Below are positions 54,949 to 64,000 of a stretch of 64,000 nt of DNA, in pieces. Below the pieces are notes generated by a model. The model worked only from the letters and a program-made list of their open reading frames with translations, had not been told where the DNA came from and did not search any database. Every line of letters begins with the position of its first letter. Position 1 is the stretch's first letter. This DNA is from Mucilaginibacter sp. (lineage in GTDB: Bacteria; Bacteroidota; Bacteroidia; Sphingobacteriales; Sphingobacteriaceae), in NCBI GenBank assembly GCA_028288025.1, contig JAQBOM010000009.1:1-64000 (forward strand), in the 5' to 3' direction. The position numbers were made by a program, and so were the translations under genes.

Positions 54949-57375
54949 ATGGAAGAAACAGAAAAGATACAGCATAAACTTCCAAACCAGGAGATCGACT
55001 ATTTTAAAATTATTAAAATATTTCTAAGCCGGTGGTATTGGATAGCCGGTTCGGTTGCAATAGCCCTGATTATTGCCAATTTGTATTTATGGTACACACC
55101 AAAAATATATGCAACGTCCGGCTCAATGAAATTTGAGGAAAAAAGATCTGAGATGTCAGATTTGATAAGCGTAGTAGGTAGTGCCGACAGAGGGCTGTCC
55201 AGGGTTCAAACTGAAATAACTGTGCTGCAAAGCGGCCCGCTTTTGCTCAATGCTGTAAAGCATCTGGATTATCGGATAAGTTTTTATATCGTAGGCCGGG
55301 TTCTTAATCGAACAAACGAACTATATCCTCAAAAACCGCTCGATGTTGAGCTTGTAAGGTTTGATAGTTTAAACTTTTTTCATGATATGCTTACGTTTAA
55401 ACCTGTTGACAAAAACACGTTTAATTTAAGCTATAAAAGTGGGGGGAAGGATGTCCAAAAATCTTTTCATTACAATGTCCCGTTTAATATGGGGCCTACT
55501 GTTTTTAGTATACAATATCCGGGAGACCTGCCCAGAACAGCCATTTTTTTATTTAAACTAAATACCGCCGATGATTTTGTTGGGCGTGTCAGAGGGGGAT
55601 TACACATCGCGGAAACGGGTAAAAACTCAAATATCATATCGCTTCAGGAAACCGACTCAAATCCCCAGTTTGCTGCCGACGTTTTGAATTCGTTAATGAA
55701 CGTATACTTAACTTATGATAAAAATCAGAGGACCAAGTCGGCTTCGCAAATGATTAACTTTATTGATACTCAATTAGCATTTCTATCAACTGAAGTTAAA
55801 GGGTCGGAGAATTCAATAGAACAATATAAAGAACATAAAAGAATATTGGATTTGAGCACAGCGGCCGGGTTCGCTTTTAACAAGGAAAACGATCTTAAGA
55901 CGCAAGAGGCGTTGCTCAAGGTTCAGTTACTTGAAATGGACCAGCTCAAGCAGGATATAGTGAATAAAAAAGATAATGTGAACGTGAATTTCGATCTGGG
56001 CGGTGTGGTTAACCAGCCATTGAGCGAAATTATTAATAAACTTAATACCCTGCTCGCCGAAAAAAACGCTTTGTCAAAAACCTACAACGATAATTCTCAG
56101 CCTATACAGGAGATAAACCAGCAGATATTACAGATTAAAAATAATACATTAATTACTATTAATGCAACAAGGATATCTATCCAAAATAAAATAAAATATA
56201 TCGAAAACCAGCTAGCGCCGGTAGGCCAACAAATATCAGACCTGCCATCTACACAGCGCGACCTTGTTAATTTACAGCGCGATTTTGAAATCAATGATAA
56301 AGTTTATTCCTTTTTGTCGGAAAAAAAACTGGATGCACAGATAAGCAGCGCAGGAATACTACCTGGGGCAACTATAATTGATAGAGCCCAACCTAATTTA
56401 GGGCCGGTGGCGCCGAATGAATATGCGATCCGTCGTTCGGCTGTTACTTTTGGATTGATAATTGGATTGGGGTTAATTTTTCTGATTAGAATATTAAACC
56501 CGTATATATATGATAAAGAAACAATCGAAAGCCTCACATCAATACCAATAATAGGGGTGATACGAAAGTTTCCGGGAGAGATTGACGAGTTTAGCAGTCA
56601 GATATTAGCCATCAGCAAGCCTAAATCTATCTTTGCCGAATCGGTTCGCTCAGTCCGTACAAATTTAAGTTTCCTGGCTTCTGAAAAAGAGCACAAGGTA
56701 ATATGTATCACGTCCGAAGTTGCAGGTGAAGGAAAATCATTTGTAGCGATTAATTTGTCGAGTACCTTATCGCTTATTGATAAAAAGGTGATATTGATCG
56801 CGGCCGACTTGCGCCGATCGAAGTTGCATAAAACTTTTCACACCCCAAATGATGTCGGTTTAAGCAACTACCTTGCTTACCAATGCGAGGCTGACGACAT
56901 TATAAATCACTCAGATCTGGAAAATCTTGATTTTATTATTTCAGGACCAATACCTCCCAACCCATCAGAACTATTACATTCCGAAAGAATGAATGGATTG
57001 ATTGCCCAACTTAAATTGAGTTACGATATTATAATGATCGATACTGCCCCCATAGGATTGGTATCGGATGCGATACCGTTAATAAGAATGAGCGATATTA
57101 ACCTTTTTGTGATTCGTTCCGGTAAATCAAAGTTTTATGCTGCTACTGTTCCGCAAAGAATTGTCCAGGAATATCACTTAAATAACACTGTTATTGTATT
57201 GAATGCGTTTGCTGAGGATATTTTGCATTCAAGATATTATACCACCAAATTTACCGGGGAAAGTTATGGCTCGCGTTACTATTACTATTCAGACTATAGC
57301 GGGTATGAAAGTTCTGGTTACTATATAGATGAAAAAGGAAAGAATTGGTGGAACATTAAGCGATGGTTCAAATAA
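54949..57375 (+). CDS. Wzc-like polysaccharide co-polymerase and tyrosine autokinase
   Basis: An 808-residue inner-membrane protein. A first helix (YWIAGSVAIALIIANLYLWY) precedes the Wzz domain, long periplasmic coiled coils (residues 280-480) and a second helix; the cytoplasmic BY-kinase follows. Walker A is GEGKS at 593-597, Walker B lies in IIMIDTAPIGLVSDA. The Walker A' motif reads ILIAADLRR: Ala618 replaces the first Asp of the usual DxD. The tail is a tyrosine cluster (SRYYYYSDYSGYESSGYY) for autophosphorylation. It regulates chain length and export with Wza. Length is typical for Bacteroidota. Confidence 0.93.
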   Translation: MEETEKIQHKLPNQEIDYFKIIKIFLSRWYWIAGSVAIALIIANLYLWYTPKIYATSGSMKFEEKRSEMSDLISVVGSADRGLSRVQTEITVLQSGPLLLNAVKHLDYRISFYIVGRVLNRTNELYPQKPLDVELVRFDSLNFFHDMLTFKPVDKNTFNLSYKSGGKDVQKSFHYNVPFNMGPTVFSIQYPGDLPRTAIFLFKLNTADDFVGRVRGGLHIAETGKNSNIISLQETDSNPQFAADVLNSLMNVYLTYDKNQRTKSASQMINFIDTQLAFLSTEVKGSENSIEQYKEHKRILDLSTAAGFAFNKENDLKTQEALLKVQLLEMDQLKQDIVNKKDNVNVNFDLGGVVNQPLSEIINKLNTLLAEKNALSKTYNDNSQPIQEINQQILQIKNNTLITINATRISIQNKIKYIENQLAPVGQQISDLPSTQRDLVNLQRDFEINDKVYSFLSEKKLDAQISSAGILPGATIIDRAQPNLGPVAPNEYAIRRSAVTFGLIIGLGLIFLIRILNPYIYDKETIESLTSIPIIGVIRKFPGEIDEFSSQILAISKPKSIFAESVRSVRTNLSFLASEKEHKVICITSEVAGEGKSFVAINLSSTLSLIDKKVILIAADLRRSKLHKTFHTPNDVGLSNYLAYQCEADDIINHSDLENLDFIISGPIPPNPSELLHSERMNGLIAQLKLSYDIIMIDTAPIGLVSDAIPLIRMSDINLFVIRSGKSKFYAATVPQRIVQEYHLNNTVIVLNAFAEDILHSRYYTTKFTGESYGSRYYYYSDYSGYESSGYYIDEKGKNWWNIKRWFK

Positions 57376-57397
57376 TTTAGTGGCGGGGTGGTAAATT

Positions 57398-57913
57398 ATG
57401 GCTTTAAAAACAAACCCCGCTAGCTATAAATGGTATCCGGTTTATACACATCCCCGCGCTGAAAAAAAAGCTTGCCAGGCCTTGACAAATAAAGGGCTGG
57501 AGGCATATTTACCCTTGCATAAACAACTTAAACAATGGAGTGACCGTAAAAAATGGGTGGAAGAGCCTTTTATTAAATCATATCTATTTGTGCGCATTAA
57601 AGAGCATGAACAATCAGAGGTATTGATGACAAAAGGAATAGCGCGCTTTATATATTTTTCAGGCAAAATCGCATCAATGCCTGACCGCCAGATAGCTGAA
57701 CTTAAATTGCTTATGGCGAGCCCGTTTGAATTGGAAATCACCGAGGAAAACTTGCAGCCGGGAGAGAAGATAATGATCAAGGCAGGTCCGCTTAAAGGGC
57801 TTACCGGCGAAATCATATCCTATCAGTCGCAAAAAAGGCTGGCATTAAGGCTCGAAAATATGGGATATTCAATAATTGTGCATGTTGCGGCATCTTTGAT
57901 AAACAGGTTTTAA
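57398..57913 (+). CDS. UpxY-like NusG-family transcription antiterminator
   Basis: A 171-residue protein. Residues 10-105 are a NusG N-terminal domain (YKWYPVYTHPRAEKKACQAL, YLPLHKQLKQWSDRKKWVEE) and residues 120-165 a KOW domain with the KAGPLKGLTGEIISYQ motif. UpxY proteins of Bacteroidota, like RfaH, let polymerase read through long surface-polysaccharide operons from their own 5' region. Its position early in this operon fits that role, though it is third rather than first. Confidence 0.92.
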   Translation: MALKTNPASYKWYPVYTHPRAEKKACQALTNKGLEAYLPLHKQLKQWSDRKKWVEEPFIKSYLFVRIKEHEQSEVLMTKGIARFIYFSGKIASMPDRQIAELKLLMASPFELEITEENLQPGEKIMIKAGPLKGLTGEIISYQSQKRLALRLENMGYSIIVHVAASLINRF

Positions 57914-57976
57914 ATTTTATATTGCTTATAAGCAAGCACCGGCAAGTTTGATATGGTGCCAGGATTTTTTAGTTAA

Positions 57977-58001
57977 ATCAGCATCGTTGTAATTTGCTGA
58001 T
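57977..58001 (+). promoter_or_regulatory. Hairpin between upxY and asnB
   Basis: ATCAGCA and TGCTGAT form a 7-base perfect stem with an 11-base loop in the 149-base gap. It might be a recruitment or pause site for the UpxY protein, or a chance hairpin. Confidence 0.3.
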
Positions 58002-58062
58002 AAATAATAGGTTACAGATAAAAACTGGGACTCACGGGGCGAAGCCATGAATATAGCTGTAC

Positions 58063-59853
58063 ATGTGTAGAATTGCAGGAATCATATCCAACCAATTAAA
58101 GCCGGAAGATCTTCGGGCTAAGGTGGGTATAATGTGTGATGCATTAAAGCACGGCGGGCCGGATGATGAAGGTGTTTTTTTAGATAATAAAGTAAATCTG
58201 GCATTTGGAAACCGAAGGCTGTCCATTATTGATTTAAGCAGCAACGGTCATCAGCCAATGAGTGACACGCATCAAAAAGCATGGATCACCTTTAACGGAG
58301 AGATTTATAATTACCGCGAATTGAGGGCGCAATTATTAAAAGCCGGGTCTAAATTTCATTCAGACACCGATACCGAAGTAATATTGGCAGCTTACCTGAG
58401 ATGGGGAACCGCCGCATTTGGAAAATTGCGCGGCATGTTTGCCTTTGCTTTATATGATAGCATAAAGGCTATAACTTACCTTGTACGCGATACCACTGGA
58501 ATAAAACCGCTATATTATTATATTGATAATGAACAATTAAGTTTTGCTTCAGAAATAGAAGCATTTAAATCGGCAAACATTACCAATTCAGCCGATTCGG
58601 CCTGGCGTGTTAGATTTTTAGCTTTCGGGCATATTCCCGAACCTTATACCACTTTGAAAAATGTATTTAGCCTGGCCAAAGGCCATTTTTTATCGTGGAA
58701 CCACCGGAACAGTACACATTGCATCAAATCATACGACGCCGAAATGCCGGCTCACGCATTTATCAGCAATCCGGAAGTTGCCGAGGAATATATTCGTAAT
58801 TCGTTAGCTGCTTCTGTAAGCAGGCAGCTTATATCAGACGCGCCGATAGGCGTATTTTTAAGCGGAGGAATTGATTCGAGCATTATAACTTTATTAGCCA
58901 ACCAGCAAAAGGAACAGCAGCTTAAAACAATATCTATATATTTTAATGAAAAAACCTATGATGAGCGGGCTTTTCAAAACATTTTACTAGAACAAATAAC
59001 AGGCGAGAAGTTTTCTCATTTGGTGAAGCAACAGGACTTTGAAAAATTTTTCCCAATTATAATCAAGGATATGGATATGCCAACAACCGATGGCATAAAT
59101 ACTTGGTTTATAAGTAAATATGCGCATGAAGATGGTTTAAAAGCGGTATTATCCGGTATGGGTGCCGACGAACTTTTCGGCGGCTATCCGTCATACAGCC
59201 GAATCAAATACCTGGGGTACTTGCGTAAAATACCCGGCTCGATACTTACATGGGCTAATTATTTTGGTGCGGATAGATATAGGAAAGTATCATTTTTAGC
59301 GCATGATAACCCTATAGCTGATTACCTGCTGTTGCGTGGTTTGTTTGTGCCGCCGGATATTGCAGATATACTTGATACCGACATCAGGCAAGTAAATGAA
59401 ATTTTATTTAACAGTCATTCTGTTCCTGAACTGGGTAGTTATGATAAAAAGCACGCAGCCTGGTTTGAAACCAACTTATATATGCAGAACCAACTGCTTC
59501 GTGATACCGATGTAATGAGCATGAGTCATGGTTTAGAGGTCAGGGTTCCATTTTTGGACGAAGACCTCCAAGAAACGGTAAGCCATATATCACCTCAAAT
59601 AAGATTTGACACCCGCCTTCCAAAAAAGATATTGATAAACAGCTTCAGGAAAGTTTTACCCGAAGCAATCTGGAACCGGCCGAAGATGGGATTCACCTTT
59701 CCTTTGCAGGAATGGATGAGTCAATATAAAGAGATCAACGACCCATCCCTTTACAAGGGCAAGGCGGCCCAAAATGCCTTTAAAAGGTTCAACAGCGGTC
59801 AAATGCATTGGTCGAAATTTTTTGCACTTTACCAGCTACAAACGCATGTCTAA
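58063..59853 (+). CDS. asnB: Asparagine synthase, glutamine-hydrolysing
   Basis: A 596-residue two-domain amidotransferase. Cys2 of MCRIAGIISN is the glutaminase nucleophile. The second domain holds the ATP-pyrophosphatase P-loop PIGVFLSGGIDSSII at about residues 264-278 and LSGMGADELFGGYPSYSR. In glycan gene clusters such enzymes often amidate uronic acids or aminosugars rather than make free asparagine; the location here suggests this but does not prove it. Its end overlaps the next gene by 8 bases. Confidence 0.92.
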   Translation: MCRIAGIISNQLKPEDLRAKVGIMCDALKHGGPDDEGVFLDNKVNLAFGNRRLSIIDLSSNGHQPMSDTHQKAWITFNGEIYNYRELRAQLLKAGSKFHSDTDTEVILAAYLRWGTAAFGKLRGMFAFALYDSIKAITYLVRDTTGIKPLYYYIDNEQLSFASEIEAFKSANITNSADSAWRVRFLAFGHIPEPYTTLKNVFSLAKGHFLSWNHRNSTHCIKSYDAEMPAHAFISNPEVAEEYIRNSLAASVSRQLISDAPIGVFLSGGIDSSIITLLANQQKEQQLKTISIYFNEKTYDERAFQNILLEQITGEKFSHLVKQQDFEKFFPIIIKDMDMPTTDGINTWFISKYAHEDGLKAVLSGMGADELFGGYPSYSRIKYLGYLRKIPGSILTWANYFGADRYRKVSFLAHDNPIADYLLLRGLFVPPDIADILDTDIRQVNEILFNSHSVPELGSYDKKHAAWFETNLYMQNQLLRDTDVMSMSHGLEVRVPFLDEDLQETVSHISPQIRFDTRLPKKILINSFRKVLPEAIWNRPKMGFTFPLQEWMSQYKEINDPSLYKGKAAQNAFKRFNSGQMHWSKFFALYQLQTHV

Positions 59854-60967
59854 AAGCATAAAACTGTATACTTTACATACTTTTAGTGCTACAGGCGGCA
59901 TTCAAAAAATGACCCGCACACTGGCGTATTCTTTATCGACTCTTGCAAGAAAACGTAATTGGAATTTCAAACTTTGGTCGGTTTATGATTCAAAGAAGGA
60001 CTTAGTGCCTAAATATTTATTTGCCGAAAATTTTAAGGGGTTTGCAGGTAACCGGGTGGCCTTGATTTTACAAACCATAGCAACAGCAAAAAAGCTTGAT
60101 ATTGTTATAATAAGCCATATTAACCTGGCAATTATTGGTATAATAGTAAAAATAATCAATCCGAAGTGCAAAGTTTGGCTTATCGCTCATGGCATTGAAG
60201 TATGGCGGCCCCTGTCTGCATTAAAAAAAATGTTTCTTAAGCATTGTGATAAGATCATTTGTGTAAGCAGCTTTACCAGGCAGCAGATGATAAGCCGGCA
60301 TCAACTCGATCCGGCTATCTGTACCGTTTTAAATAATGCCGTGGATCCCTTTATGAAACTCCCCGAAAATTTTGCCAGGCCCGAGCGCTTAAAAAAACGG
60401 TACAGATTAACAGCTGACAATCCGGTGATTTTTACTTTAACACGCTTAGCTGCAACCGAGCAGTATAAGGGCCACGATCAGGTGATAAAAGTCATTAGTA
60501 AACTAAGGGTGAAATTTCCCGGCCTGAAATATGTACTTGCCGGCGAATATGACCACAAAGAAGAGATTCGCATTCAAAAATTGATAACATATAATAAGGT
60601 AGACGAGGAGGTTATATTGCCCGGATTTATTGATGAAGCCGAGCTTTCTGACTATTTTTTATTGGCCGACCTGTTTGTTTTGCCGAGTAAGAAAGAAGGT
60701 TTTGGGATAGTATTTATCGAGGCGTTGGCCCATGGGCTGCCGGTTATTTGTGGTAATTCGGATGGAAGTATCGATGCTATCTGTAATGGGGAATTGGGCA
60801 CGGCCATCAACGCAGACAATCTTAATGAATTAGAGGAGGCCATTAGGCAGCACTTAAACAGGTCGTTAACCGACGAAGGCAGAAGAGACCTTCAACATCG
60901 GTGTTTGCTTCATTTCAACGAAGTAGATTACAGAAATAAACTGCAAAAACTTATTAGCAATGAATAA
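59846..60967 (+). CDS. GT4-family glycosyltransferase
   Basis: A 373-residue GT-B fold enzyme. MSKSIKLYTLHTFSATGGIQ carries the acceptor-side Gly-rich turn; the donor side has ICTVLNNAVDPF, TRLAATEQYKGHDQ, DLFVLPSKKEGFGIVFIEAL with the EGFGIV motif. I chose the ATG at 59846, which overlaps the asnB stop by 8 bases, since the upstream frame is within asnB. The sugar transferred is unknown; it should help assemble the repeat unit. Confidence 0.92.
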   Translation: MSKSIKLYTLHTFSATGGIQKMTRTLAYSLSTLARKRNWNFKLWSVYDSKKDLVPKYLFAENFKGFAGNRVALILQTIATAKKLDIVIISHINLAIIGIIVKIINPKCKVWLIAHGIEVWRPLSALKKMFLKHCDKIICVSSFTRQQMISRHQLDPAICTVLNNAVDPFMKLPENFARPERLKKRYRLTADNPVIFTLTRLAATEQYKGHDQVIKVISKLRVKFPGLKYVLAGEYDHKEEIRIQKLITYNKVDEEVILPGFIDEAELSDYFLLADLFVLPSKKEGFGIVFIEALAHGLPVICGNSDGSIDAICNGELGTAINADNLNELEEAIRQHLNRSLTDEGRRDLQHRCLLHFNEVDYRNKLQKLISNE

Positions 60968-61823
60968 CCCGGTCGACGAAAATTGGGACATTGAAATTAC
61001 GGACAAGAACAATCCGTTCGACTTAAAATTGAAAGATGTTTGGCACTACCGCGACCTGCTTGTATTATTGGTGAGACGCGACTTTGTTTCATTTTATAAG
61101 CAGACGATATTGGGGCCGATCTGGTTTTTTATTCAGCCCTTGTTCACAACTATAATTTACACTTTTGTATTTGGAAACCTGGCGTCTATCCCTACCGATG
61201 GATTGCCTCAGCCCCTGTTCTATTTGGCTGGGATTACTGCCTGGAATTATTTTGCCGATTGCTTTACCAAAACCTCGACAGTATTTACTGCGAATGCCGG
61301 ATTGTTTGGGAAGGTATATTTTCCACGACTAATAGTGCCGTTGAGTATTGTAGTCTCTAATTTGATCCGGTTTGCTGTTCAAATGTTGCTTTTCATTGGA
61401 ATGATGATTATATATTGGGGCAGAGGTGCTTCTCTTCATCCAAATATCTACCTTTTATTGTTCCCACTTCTACTGCTGCTGATGGCTATGCTAGGCTTGG
61501 GCTTAGGCATGATTATTTCAGCCATGACAACCAAATACAGGGATTTAAGTTTTCTCGTCACATTCGGAATTCAGCTGATGATGTATTTAACCACCGTTAT
61601 TTATCCGCTGTCAGTAGTTGAAAGCAAATACCCCCGGTATGCATGGCTTGTAAAATATAATCCCATGACGTCGATTATTGAGGCTTTTAGGTACGGGTTT
61701 CTGGGCCAGGGTACGTTTACAATGCTGTCATTAAGTATTACCACGGCAATAACTATAATAATGCTATTAATTGGTATTGTCGTTTTTAACCGGGTTGAGC
61801 GTACCTTTATTGATACTGTATAA
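60960..61823 (+). CDS. ABC-2 polysaccharide export permease (Wzm-like)
   Basis: A 287-residue membrane protein of the ABC-2 type with about six helices (ILGPIWFFIQPLFTTIIYTF at the first ones). The start DVWHYRDLLVLLVRRDFVSF is the typical amphipathic approach of O-antigen/teichoic acid exporters. It overlaps the upstream glycosyltransferase gene by 8 bases and is followed 3 bases later by its ATPase. It should move a lipid-linked glycan across the inner membrane. Confidence 0.93.
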   Translation: MNNPVDENWDIEITDKNNPFDLKLKDVWHYRDLLVLLVRRDFVSFYKQTILGPIWFFIQPLFTTIIYTFVFGNLASIPTDGLPQPLFYLAGITAWNYFADCFTKTSTVFTANAGLFGKVYFPRLIVPLSIVVSNLIRFAVQMLLFIGMMIIYWGRGASLHPNIYLLLFPLLLLLMAMLGLGLGMIISAMTTKYRDLSFLVTFGIQLMMYLTTVIYPLSVVESKYPRYAWLVKYNPMTSIIEAFRYGFLGQGTFTMLSLSITTAITIIMLLIGIVVFNRVERTFIDTV

Positions 61824-61826
61824 CTT

Positions 61827-63080
61827 ATGCCAGCAGCAATTAAAGTAGAGAACCTGTCAAAAGCCTACCAGTTAGGCGAAATTGGCACCGGCACTATTTC
61901 CCGGGACCTGGAACGTTTTTGGGCAAAAATGCGGGGTAAAGAAGATCCTTTTTTAAAAATTGGCGAAGTAAATGATCGTACCACAAAAGGCGACAGCAAT
62001 ATTGTGTGGGGTTTAAAAGATCTTGATTTTGAAATAGAGCAGGGTGCCGCTGTTGGAATTATTGGCCGTAACGGCGCCGGTAAGAGCACATTGCTTAAAA
62101 TTTTGAGCCGCATAACTTCTCCAACCGCTGGTTCTATAAAAATAAAAGGCCGGGTAGCGAGTTTACTGGAGGTGGGTACCGGTTTCCATCCTGAATTAAG
62201 CGGCAGGGAAAATATCTTCTTAAATGGCGCCATACTAGGCATGCGTAAAGCCGAGATTAAACGAAAATTCGATGAGATAGTTAATTTTTCGGGTGTTGAA
62301 CGCTATATCGATACACCCGTTAAACGTTACTCTTCGGGCATGTATGTACGATTGGCATTTGCCGTAGCGGCCCATCTTGAGTCAGAGATTTTAGTAGTGG
62401 ATGAAGTGTTAGCTGTGGGCGATGCCGAGTTTCAAAAAAAATGCCTGGGCAAAATGGGCGACATCAGTAAAGGAGAAGGCAGAACGGTGTTGTTTGTAAG
62501 TCATAATATGACTGCGGTAAAAGCGCTTTGTAACTCCGGGATATTGTTAATAAATGGGACACTTGCCCAACATGATGAAATACAGAATGTTGTTAATAAA
62601 TACCTGATGGCATTTTCGCCGGTTTCAAAAATATCATTTGTGTCAGGTAACCTAATGACAAGCAATAACCTGGTGGAGCTTAACAGCATTGAAGTTATAA
62701 CGGAAAATGCAGCTGGCGGATTTTTTATTAATGAGGAATTATCAATAAAAGTCTCATTTACCAACAAAGCAGTAACATCCCCTATTAACATAAATTTATT
62801 CTTTAACACCCCGGACGGAACAAATATTTTCGTTACGTGCTCAATGGGCCGTGAGTTTTCAAAAGGCCAGGTTACTTTAAAGTGCTCGATACCTGCAAAT
62901 GTGCTGAATGATAATATTTATAGTATAGATACTATGATTGTGACCAATTCGACCCCAATATTATTTGTTAAGGAAACTTTAATTATCGAAGGAATAGAGC
63001 CCCATAGACAGGGATCATGGTTGGAAAAATTTCCAGGGCTGATAAAACCATTATTTGAATGGACGGTAGAAGGGATTTAG
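61827..63080 (+). CDS. ABC transporter ATPase for polysaccharide export (Wzt-like)
   Basis: A 417-residue protein. The ATPase domain (residues 5-250) has Walker A GRNGAGKSTLL, the signature YSSGMYVRLAFA and Walker B ILVVDEVLAVGD. Beyond about residue 270 is an extra 150-residue beta-rich domain (SINEELSIKVSFTN type), like the C-terminal glycan-binding domain of Wzt, which reads the capped end of the polymer. Its presence supports export of a modified glycan. It is cytoplasmic and forms a heterotetramer with the permease. Confidence 0.92.
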   Translation: MPAAIKVENLSKAYQLGEIGTGTISRDLERFWAKMRGKEDPFLKIGEVNDRTTKGDSNIVWGLKDLDFEIEQGAAVGIIGRNGAGKSTLLKILSRITSPTAGSIKIKGRVASLLEVGTGFHPELSGRENIFLNGAILGMRKAEIKRKFDEIVNFSGVERYIDTPVKRYSSGMYVRLAFAVAAHLESEILVVDEVLAVGDAEFQKKCLGKMGDISKGEGRTVLFVSHNMTAVKALCNSGILLINGTLAQHDEIQNVVNKYLMAFSPVSKISFVSGNLMTSNNLVELNSIEVITENAAGGFFINEELSIKVSFTNKAVTSPININLFFNTPDGTNIFVTCSMGREFSKGQVTLKCSIPANVLNDNIYSIDTMIVTNSTPILFVKETLIIEGIEPHRQGSWLEKFPGLIKPLFEWTVEGI

Positions 63081-63081
63081 C

Positions 63082-64000
63082 ATGATTGGTGAACTGAATT
63101 TTGAAATTGCCTTGATGAGAGAAATTCTCATTAATCTTAATAATGATCATCATGACAATTATGATAATTACAGATTTGGGAAACAACCCAAACAGTCATT
63201 TGTAAAGGCCACAGTAAGAAAACCGTTTTTGAAATTACTTGCAAAGCGAGATTTCCACAAACAATTAGATAAAAACAATTCCCGTCCGATAGAGATGCTT
63301 AGAGAAATCGATCAGCATTTAAATGGGTTGAAAGCCCTGTTTTCTATATTGTCGGATGAAGAATCAAAAGCCTTATTATTGAAGCTAATCGCCTTTCGGG
63401 TGCTTGACAATAGAAAAGTAAAGCTGCCTTTAAATACGAGAGAATATTGGGCAGGCGTCAAAGAGATTGAATCTATCACTAATTTTGATGATTTTATACC
63501 TGTAAAATTTATGTCGTCGAAACTGTGGCTGATCAATTTGAATAAAATAGGTATACCTCTCGAATTTTATCTTCAACCCATCGGGGTATATGTAGATTTT
63601 ATTTTAAAACAGTATGAATACAAAACTTCGGATAATATCATTAAAGCAAAAAATGGCGATTATGTTATTGATGCCGGGGGCTGCTGGGGGGATACAGCGC
63701 TTTACTTTGCCAATGAAGTTGGCGATAAAGGCAAAGTTTTTACCTATGAATTTATTCCCAGCAACTTGGCTGTGCTTTATAAAAATCTTTCGCTTAATAC
63801 CAAACTCAATCAAAAGATTACAGTAATTGAAAAGCCGGTTTGGGAAGATTCTGATGTGCCCATGTATTTTATTGATAATGGGCCCGGAAGTAAAGTTTTC
63901 CTGAATCATGTTGAAAAACATGACGGCAGGGCCAGCTCATTAAGTATTGATGATTTGGTTGAACAAGAAAATATACCCAAAATTGACTTTATTAAAATGG
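63082..64000 (+). CDS. FkbM-family methyltransferase (cut by window end)
   Basis: The visible 306 residues start at ATG 63082, two bases after the Wzt stop, and the frame is still open at the end of the window. An N-terminal helical part of about 190 residues precedes an AdoMet-binding core: YVIDAGGCWGDTALYFANEV (motif I) and VFTYEFIPSN. SSLSIDDLV and IDFIKM at the very end are typical for FkbM. Such enzymes O-methylate sugars, which would fit chain capping in this locus. The C-terminal end is missing. Confidence 0.88.
   Translation, partial: MIGELNFEIALMREILINLNNDHHDNYDNYRFGKQPKQSFVKATVRKPFLKLLAKRDFHKQLDKNNSRPIEMLREIDQHLNGLKALFSILSDEESKALLLKLIAFRVLDNRKVKLPLNTREYWAGVKEIESITNFDDFIPVKFMSSKLWLINLNKIGIPLEFYLQPIGVYVDFILKQYEYKTSDNIIKAKNGDYVIDAGGCWGDTALYFANEVGDKGKVFTYEFIPSNLAVLYKNLSLNTKLNQKITVIEKPVWEDSDVPMYFIDNGPGSKVFLNHVEKHDGRASSLSIDDLVEQENIPKIDFIKM

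Noticed and set aside
1..64000. tRNA, rRNA and riboswitch genes
   Set aside because: No cloverleaf, rRNA segment or known riboswitch core was recognised by eye in any intergenic gap; a covariance-model scan would be needed to be certain.
1..64000. Insertion sequence, prophage or integron genes
   Set aside because: No transposase, integrase, phage structural or recombinase gene is present; the repeats have no associated enzyme in the window.

Overview
The window looks like a chromosomal segment of a Bacteroidota bacterium, most likely of the family Sphingobacteriaceae (Mucilaginibacter/Pedobacter type). Evidence: GC content in the mid-40s, a long SecA of 1102 residues, Bacteroidota lipoprotein signals, candidate promoters of the TAnnTTTG type, families typical of the phylum (DUF4369/TlpA proteins, GH92 mannosidase, UpxY antiterminator, formimidoylglutamase, DUF4397) and several families of intergenic inverted repeats. 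The genus is an inference; no rRNA or tRNA was seen.

Layout. 1-10 kb: partial DNA primase (dnaG), an EamA transporter, two tandem small lipoproteins, asnS, an SRPBCC protein, a tricorn-like S41 protease, an M20 amidohydrolase and a SPOR protein. 10-20 kb: secA, purD, a zeta-toxin-like pair between imperfect direct repeats, two tandem TlpA/DUF4369 thioredoxin-fold proteins and an arginase-family protein. 20-33 kb: a NAD-dependent epimerase, CoA-binding and DinB proteins, an AT-rich island with a frameshifted serine-protease-like gene, a COG2509 flavoprotein, a GH92 mannosidase, an ECF sigma factor, a LemA-TPM-TPM group, a Nudix hydrolase, two VOC proteins and a DAO-type flavoprotein.

33-41 kb holds the least conventional gene group. 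A GH1-like protein is divergent from an operon of a glycosyltransferase, UDP-galactopyranose mutase (glf) and a 728-residue fusion of a GH1-like domain to an RmlD-like sugar-nucleotide reductase. Two tandem DUF421 membrane proteins with C-terminal CxxC...CxxC zinc-ribbon-like tails follow. This suggests a galactofuranose-containing glycoconjugate pathway, whose product I cannot name.

41-52 kb: a DUF4397 lipoprotein, an acyltransferase, an internally duplicated parallel beta-helix lipoprotein, DoxX, an SDR enzyme, a CocE/NonD hydrolase and a gap-GNAT-pgk glycolytic cluster. 52-64 kb is an exopolysaccharide or capsule locus: a WecA/TagO-like initiating transferase and a GT2 enzyme on the minus strand, then on the plus strand Wza-like, Wzc-like kinase, UpxY antiterminator, asparagine synthase, GT4, an ABC-2 permease, a Wzt-like ATPase and an FkbM methyltransferase cut by the window end. 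The co-occurrence of a Wzc-type tyrosine kinase with a Wzm/Wzt exporter is notable.

Many intergenic gaps carry long, near-perfect inverted repeats with different sequences (about 10.2, 13.7, 19.7-19.9, 28.4, 29.3, 30.6 and 46.1 kb), as if several independent REP- or MITE-like families have colonised this chromosome.
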